DNA from: Emydura subglobosa
Lineage: Eukaryota; Chordata; Testudines; Chelidae
DNA length: 64,000 nt
Direction: 5' to 3'
Assembly: GCA_007922225.1 (NCBI GenBank)
Contig: ML680053.1
Span: 22,380,379 to 22,444,378, forward strand
Part shown: one piece after another, positions 58,146 to 64,000 of the stretch
Numbering within the stretch: the stretch's first letter is position 1
Layout: the number at the start of each line of letters is the position of its first letter
Notes under the pieces: model-generated
What the model saw: the letters and a program-made list of their open reading frames with translations, nothing else
Database searches by the model: none
Told to the model about the DNA's origin: nothing
Made by a program: the position numbers and the translations under genes

Positions 58146-58299
58146 TACATATTACATTTTAATATATTAAAGTCAAGATAAACTTAATCAAAATTGTAAG
58201 TTCAAATGACATGCTTTTACCTTATGGAAATGACAGGTTTTAATGTTTCCAAACTGAAATTTTTTTGAATTTTCATTTGACAGAAAATTTCACCTCTTT

Positions 58300-58383
58300 G
58301 GCCCAGTTCCACAAAGGTATCCCAGACTTAATTCTTGATTTCAATGGAAGTTAGGAGTTTAAATACCTGAGTGGATCTGGGCC
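58300..58383. mobile_element. 84-bp foldback MITE
   Basis: Ends GGCCCAGTTCCACAAAGGTAT and ATACCTGAGTGGATCTGGGCC form about 21-bp terminal inverted repeats. The bases TTT flank both sides (58297-58299 and 58384-58386), a possible 3-bp target duplication. The end sequence is nearly that of the 0.9-kb element at 36.99 kb, so both may use the same transposition machinery. Confidence 0.6.
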
Positions 58384-58784
58384 TTTGTTTTGATTCAGAA
58401 CGATTTTTTCCCCACTAAATGTTGGCTTTTCCCACAGGATGAAGATTCCCATTTCTCACCAGTTCTAGAGAAAGTAATACTGACTAATTCTGGGACAAAA
58501 CAACTTCCTTGATAATTCCCAGTAGTTCAACTACATTGAGAGAAAGACAGAAATGGCTCACTATGATACTAAGTAATGATATTCAAGAAATTTCTCTCAT
58601 GCAAGCTTTGGTTATCGTCTCATCCTTAAGTGAAGTTGAGACACAATTCTTGTTGAAAGAAATCTTTTATAGCAAAGCACAGTATGCTTGGGGGGGCGGG
58701 GGGGAATTGATGTCTCCATCTGGATTAAACATAGCCAAACTGTATAATGCAATGAGTAAATTCAGAGAGGTTTTCATATTATTT

Positions 58785-59197
58785 CATAGAATCATAGAAT
58801 CATAGAATATTAGAGTTGGAAGGGACCTCAGGAGGTCATCTAGTCCAACCCCCTGCTCAAAGCAGGACTAACCTCAGCTATATCATCCCAACCAGGGCTT
58901 TGTCAAGCCTCACCTTAAAACCTCTAAGGATGGAGATTCCACCACCTCCCTAGGTAACCCATTCCAGTGCTTCACCACCCTCCTAGTAAAAAACTTTTTC
59001 CTAATGTCCAACTTAGACCTCCCGCCCTGCAACTTGAGACCGTTGCTCCTTGTTCGGTCATCTGCCACCACCGAGAACAGCCTAGCCCCATCCTCCCTGG
59101 AAGCCCCTTTCAGGTAGTTAAAGGCCGCTATCAAATCCCCCCTCACTCTTCTCTTTTGCAGACTAAACAAGCCCAGTTCCCTCAGCCTCTCCTCATA
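58785..59197 (-). mobile_element. Young 5'-truncated CR1 LINE (antisense)
   Basis: On the plus strand it begins with tandem CATAGAAT units, the reversed CR1 tail. The 3' UTR follows, and then a frame (59170-58910 on the minus strand) encoding [20 protein letters not shown] to [17 protein letters not shown]. It differs from the copy at 53.6-55.45 kb at only about a dozen positions over roughly 400 bp by eye, so both belong to one recent subfamily. 5'-truncated at about 59197. Confidence 0.92.
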
Positions 59198-59199
59198 TT

Positions 59200-60805
59200 T
59201 GAAAGATAAGAAGATGTCTCTCAGTACGATTTAGTTCTTGTTTCTTCTGTTAGGAGTAATATAATAAATTATTTTCTTAAAATGTTTTCTCTGTAGTGCA
59301 TTTGGGGTCAAATTCTGTACTCCATGTTTCTCACACGCCTCCTATTGAAATCAATTGGAGTTTCATACGTGTATCAAAGGTCAGAATTTATCCCCTGAGT
59401 TGTAACACGGCTGTGCATGTGCTGTCCCTAAACATCTCACATTCTTTCCCCTCCTATCTTTTCTGCCTCCAATATGGAGAGAATCTCTGTGCGCCTGAAA
59501 ATGAAGAACTAGAAGAACTCACTAGAGTCAGGAAGTAAATCTAGCTATATGCAAAATGGCCATATGTTTGAGAATGGTGGTGAATAGATGGTCAGATGAC
59601 CACAATTTGACATACTACTACTGTCATTGGACAGGATATCTCACAGTAAGCCATAGCTGGAACTCAGGGAGTAAGTTATTATTTTTTCATAGTAGCATGG
59701 ACTTCCTAATCACTGCAAGCTAAAGCTTCCTTTTGGTGGCAGCAGAAACACTATCTACCTGGGTGGCTGGAAATGTTTTTCTCTTTGTGGATGATATACT
59801 CTTGGAGATGGTGCATGCAGGCTGTTAGCTGGCATTGAGCTCTATGATAAGACTGTTCCTGGCAGACTGGATGGGAGATTCTCACACCTTATTTAGCCTT
59901 GCTCCTTCTTTGACTTGTGCACTTAGCTCAGCAGAGGCCAGGATTTAGCCCATAATGTGGGCAGGCATTCTACAGACTTCCACACACAGCTCTGCTGAGG
60001 CGGCAAAAACCAGACTTCAGTCCAAGTTGCCAGAGGAAAAAAGTTATTTAGTTAACCCCTTGTGGCCAAACGAGAGGTTTTCTGTTACTGCTTGTCCACA
60101 ATATTATTATTGATAAATAAGAATACTTTCCTTTAATATGTAGGTTTATTATTTTAATATGTGTCCTACTCTTAGGATATGCATGCTATTTCTCTTCCCA
60201 TGCACTGGAGGAAAGAACACATTAAGGGGAGCACAAACCCCTCCACTAGGCCCTTATCAGAAAAGATATCAGCGTTTACCTTCTCACTGTTGGTGGAATG
60301 CATCTTTCTTTTTCACATTTCTCCCAGCAATATATGGAATGGTTCTCTAGATACATTTGCAAGTTTATTTATGTTTCTCCTTTTCTTCTGGTCATCAGTT
60401 CAAGAATAAAGGGAGAGAATGTGTTCTGGGAAAAGCTTTAAGAAAATTGATTATTTAAAATATATACAGTGGCTTCAGCAGCAGTGGTGAAAGAGGGGTT
60501 TATGAGGCAGTGAAAGTGGGGTACATTCAGGAATTAAACCCTAGTGAAAGTTGCCATTGAAAAGAGAGCATATGTACAGGGGGAATAGGAATGCATAAAG
60601 ACATCATTCAATAATTTATTTCAATAGGACTTCCCTTCCACCTGCAGCATTCAGGATTCTCAGTGGAAAATACTGTACTAGCTGAAATCTCCTGGTTTCC
60701 TTTAGTCATGGGATTTTAAAATGATTCTGCCACCAGAAGAAATCATGGAACATACTAGTCAAAATGTTAACTCCCCTTGGTTGATTTGAAATTCATGAAT
60801 TAATA
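59200..60805. other. Noncoding stretch, no gene recognised
   Basis: 59.30-59.40 kb may be a half-copy of the small palindromes seen at 8.5 and 22.9 kb. Nothing else supported. Confidence 0.45.
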
Positions 60806-60810
60806 TTATT

Positions 60811-60828
60811 ACACACACACACACACAC
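60811..60828. repeat. (AC)n microsatellite
   Basis: About nine AC dinucleotides. Confidence 0.9.
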
Positions 60829-61068
60829 AAATCTAAAATTATTTAGGGTTAAAGTTGCATTTCCACTAAGGACAATAATTAAGTTATCTAAGGAAAACAG
60901 CATTTTAGTCTCTGCCCCCTGAGCTTTTATTACAAGAGATCCTTCTCTCATATTAAATTACCTGTGAACACTGGTAAACATAGCTGGATAGCTTTACTGT
61001 TACATACAGCGCTCAAAGCATGTCTTTGCTCTGTACATTTTCACTTTAAAATTCTGTTAAATTAACTT

Positions 61069-61080
61069 GGGGGGGGGGGG
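61069..61080. repeat. Poly-G run
   Basis: Twelve consecutive G followed by AGGGG. A second G-rich run is at 58688-58703. Such runs are prone to assembly and sequencing error. Confidence 0.85.
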
Positions 61081-61159
61081 AGGGGAAGAGCCCTTTCTGT
61101 CCTTTATTTGGACCTTTTCAAAGAACAAATGTTCCATTAGAACCCTCTTTGATTTTTCT

Positions 61160-61330
61160 TTCCCACAGAAATGCATTAAACAGTGCTAAAGCAATTAGAC
61201 TGTCCTACTGAATGGTGTCTCCTCCAGTTTGCAAACAACTCAGAAAGGTTACCACATTTGCATAATATCCATACACTGCAGTAACCTTTCTAGATCAATC
61301 AGTGACTCTTGTCACGCTCTGGGTTTGTTT
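61160..61330. promoter_or_regulatory. Candidate regulatory element with octamer site in an inverted repeat
   Basis: Repeat-free sequence. It includes a consensus POU octamer ATTTGCAT (61256-61263) lying in the loop of a perfect 11-bp inverted repeat AGAAAGGTTAC / GTAACCTTTCT (61242-61252 and 61281-61291), and a homeodomain-type CAATTAG upstream. This is suggestive of a conserved enhancer, but conservation cannot be judged from one sequence. Confidence 0.2.
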
Positions 61331-62329
61331 GCTGTATTTTGGAATGGTTGCAGAGACAGAGAGAAAGAGAGAAAAAGAGACACACATACATACTAAGTGT
61401 GGGATAAGTTCTGGAAACACAGGAACTCCGGTGGGGAAGCCCCTCATGTTGTATTAGATGAGGTATTTTCCATCACATTATTACAGCACTTAGTGTGTTA
61501 TTGGACACATGTTCAAAAAACAAATATAACCCCCTTCTTTTACACTTAGTCCATGGAGCTGCAGCACTTTTACCTCTCCCTTGGGTTGTGCTGGTCTCTT
61601 CAGATCTCTGAGAGTGATTGACCAGCTTCCAGAACAATTGTGCCCAGACAATGAAAGCTTTGGAATGTGCTGCATTTTACCATCCAAAGGTGGAGCTGCA
61701 GCATTCATAAAAGAATTATTCCGACCATTCCCTATGATCATGATTCTGCCTCTTCCCTCAGGCGCAGACATACACAAATTGGAAGGAAAGAAAATCCAGC
61801 TGCTAAAAAATCTGCTAAATGCTTAGAATTCTGTGTACATTTATCTTCCCTCTCTCTCCTCTGTCCTCTGCTCGTTGTCAAGGCAAGAGGACAACGTTCC
61901 TCTGGCAACAGCAGTGCTGATCTCCCTAATTTCTCTAAAGACATTGTTACAACACAGCTGCTGACAATCTCCAGCAGCCCCCCAAGACCAAGCAACATCA
62001 CTTCTGCAAAACTCACATTGCTTGCAGTAAGCAATCGTTACCAACAGTCATGAAAAAGAAGTAAAAGGCCATTTTGAAAGGCAGAGATGGGTTAACTCTA
62101 TGGAATTCATCTTGAAACTCTCTTGTTTACAAGCTGGAGATATTCTATCACAGTAATTCAGGGGAAGAAAAAACAACACCTGCTTAACTGCCCTTACTGC
62201 ATTATCAAGCACTGCTCTAGAAGTTCATGTCGTTCATGTTTATCCAGATGAGCTTGCATTTTTATTAAACAAAGCCTGCCAGGGAATAGCTGAAATGCCC
62301 CACACTAAAGTATCTGGAAAATTGAGTTA

Positions 62330-62640
62330 AATTGTTGACTCTCCTTTTTAATCTGATCAAAGGGACTTATTAGTTATTGTTACATTAAGCAATGATGAGC
62401 AAGTGAGGAATATTCACACTGCATAACAAATTCAGGCAATCTATTAGATTATGCAATTTCGACAAATGGGATTCAAATCGGATTTGTGGACACCATCTTC
62501 ATAATCAAGCACTGGTGATAAAGGCTGGCTGGCTAGCTCCACTAAAAACTCAATTAGTGACAGTGCTGCAGTATCACTCAAAAAGAAACTTGCTAGCTGG
62601 TGGCCTTTTTTGATCACTAGAGGCAAACATTTCTTGCATG
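62330..62640. promoter_or_regulatory. Candidate conserved noncoding element
   Basis: Repeat-free, balanced AT-rich sequence dense in developmental transcription-factor words: GATCAAAG (TCF/LEF type, 62355-62362), ATTGTTA (SOX type, about 62376-62382), TTAGTTATTG and several AATTAG or TAAT homeodomain cores. No ORF is supported. The call rests on composition only. Confidence 0.2.
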
Positions 62641-62644
62641 GCAT

Positions 62645-63630
62645 ATTTTATGCACTGCCTCATATTTTATAGTTTTACTGTGGCAACTGCTTTCTCTAAT
62701 GACTTCCCAACTCTCAGCTCTCTAGACTATAGCATGTGTAGGATGCTACTGTCCCCTCATTTATATAAAGAAGCACAACCAAATGTGTTTTAACACAGCC
62801 ATCTGCAAAGACATAAATGAGTTTGTTCCGGGGTGTAATCCAGAACAGTGAGGGGTTGTGTCTCCACCTTCGCAATAACTTGGGATACCTTAATGCTCTG
62901 TTGTTGTAGCTCCCTTGTCTGGATGCTCCCAGCCAGCATATGAGGATGCACTTATTGTCTGTGTGCTAAACAGTCCTGGACCAGCAACTCTGACTCCAGC
63001 AGCCTGATTGTTACACCACAGCCACTCTCTGGTCTCCACCAGACTTGTTTGCTACTAGACAAATGAATTCCAACACACTCCCAGTCCCAAATTTCCCCTA
63101 AACCATTTGCTCTGAAATGTCCAGCCCTCTCCTGGACCACTCAGTGAAATAATGAGATTTGTTTGCTCGTTTAAAGAGATGATGTCTGTTACCCCTGAAT
63201 TTGACATTCCTGAATGTTTCCCAGAACTTAACAGTACTGCAGTCATCTATTTTGTATGTTCAGCCACTGCCAGCTGAAAACCAAACATCACATAGCTAGG
63301 AAAAATCTGAGGCCTTTGTGAGACAAGGTCAGAAGTCATTAGTAGTATGTTAATCTGAAAAGCAGGAAGGGACAGAAAGTTGTGGAAGAGAGTGAGTGAA
63401 TAGAGATGTTGGTTTTAGATGGCCCTTATAGTGTTGTTATGGCTAGAAATACTAGAAAAGTTTTGAGATAATGGAAAGTTTGTTGAAATTAGGAGAATTG
63501 GTGATCCAGTAGAGGTTATTAGACTGAGCTACTAGGAGTGACTATAGGTTATGTGTTTTGTTAGAGTTAGCTATAAAAGATTAGGTAAAAGTAAATACCT
63601 CAGAGCAGTCCAAGGGAGCTTTTCTTTTGC
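62645..63630. other. Noncoding stretch, no gene recognised
   Basis: No supported feature. Confidence 0.45.
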
Positions 63631-63635
63631 CAAGG

Positions 63636-63724
63636 AGCTGAGGTTAGTCTTGCTTTGAGCAGCGGGTTGGACTAGATGACCTCCTGAGGTCCCTTCAGAC
63701 TCTAATCTTCTATGATTCTATGAT
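63636..63724 (+). mobile_element. CR1 3' terminal fragment
   Basis: GAGCTGAGGTTAGTCTTGCTT, then GGACTAGATGACCTCCTGAG and tail TTCTATGATTCTATGAT, is the last ~90 bp of the young CR1 type seen at 55.36-55.45 kb. Extreme 5' truncation. Confidence 0.9.
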
Positions 63725-63833
63725 ACCTAAACATCAGCTGGAAGAAAATAGGGGCCCTGGAAGCCCGGATTGCGATCACTCAAAACCATCTCAGACTGTG
63801 GGTACCTATATCTGGCATGTCTTAAATCTATTG

Positions 63834-63846
63834 CGTGTGTGTGTGT
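63834..63846. repeat. Short (GT)n run
   Basis: About six GT dinucleotides. Confidence 0.85.
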
Positions 63847-64000
63847 TTAAAATCTAATAAATAGTAGTTTTAGATAAGAGCACACTTGTTTATATCAATC
63901 ATTTATCAGATGGAAACACTGTGTCCCCACTGATTTAGTCCTGACACCACCTTGAGACAGACAGTTAAGTTACTACTGCTTTGGGTTCTGAAAACCCTGG

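Overview
The window is nuclear DNA from a vertebrate and shows no confidently recognisable host protein-coding gene. It is AT-rich and CpG-poor, with no operons, no compact coding and no long ORFs except retrotransposon ones. The interspersed repeats point to a sauropsid, most likely a turtle (Testudines). Evidence: many CR1 LINE copies ending in ATTCTATG-type tails, at least two of them young and nearly alike, together with MIR-type CORE-SINE relics, palindromic foldback elements and a Tigger-type MITE of kinds I associate with turtle and crocodilian genomes. The assignment is inference from repeat content, since no species marker gene is present.

Layout. 1-10 kb is mostly unannotatable intergenic or intronic sequence with MIR relics, small foldbacks and one unassigned 94-codon ORF on the minus strand. 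10.7-12.5 kb is an old CR1 split by another CR1. 14-17 kb has MIR tails and an LTR-like block. 17.2-21.1 kb holds two CR1 copies in opposite orientation; the second (18.1-21.1 kb) is the longest in the window and runs from the ORF1/ORF2 junction through endonuclease and reverse transcriptase. 22.1-22.7 kb has a complete Tigger-like MITE (TA target site, 13-bp perfect terminal repeats) beside a hAT-like fragment. 24.4-24.6 kb has a well-formed candidate exon. 27.3-28.6 kb is a CR1 with a 193-bp hAT-like insertion carrying a GC-rich minisatellite. 30-38 kb is a dense mosaic of foldbacks, MIR, CR1 ends, an LTR-like sequence, a purine-rich block and a 0.9-kb palindromic element with tRNA-like heads. 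38-48 kb is repeat-poor apart from CR1 ends, microsatellites and an LTR-like block. 48.4-50.6 kb has a tRNA-headed SINE-like repeat, an inverted-repeat element with a 13-bp target duplication, and a CR1. 53.6-55.5 kb is a young CR1 with an uninterrupted reverse-transcriptase ORF (590 codons including a short host-derived start). 55.5-59.2 kb has an LTR-like block, a MIR split by a foldback, an old CR1 with an internal AAT microsatellite, and a second young CR1 in the opposite orientation. 61-62.7 kb is free of recognised repeats and has enhancer-like composition; 63.6 kb has a CR1 tail.

How it fits together. No pathway is encoded here. The only machinery visible is CR1 self-mobilisation (endonuclease plus reverse transcriptase), and every copy is 5'-truncated, decayed or both. 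The useful content is the nested insertion record, which orders the element families in time: CR1 into CR1, hAT into CR1, foldbacks into MIR, and an inverted-repeat element into an AT-rich repeat. I found no convincing undescribed biological system. The most testable leads are the candidate exon at 24.46 kb, the minisatellite-bearing hAT-like element, the foldback with a 13-bp target duplication, and the possible conserved noncoding elements at 61.2 and 62.4 kb.
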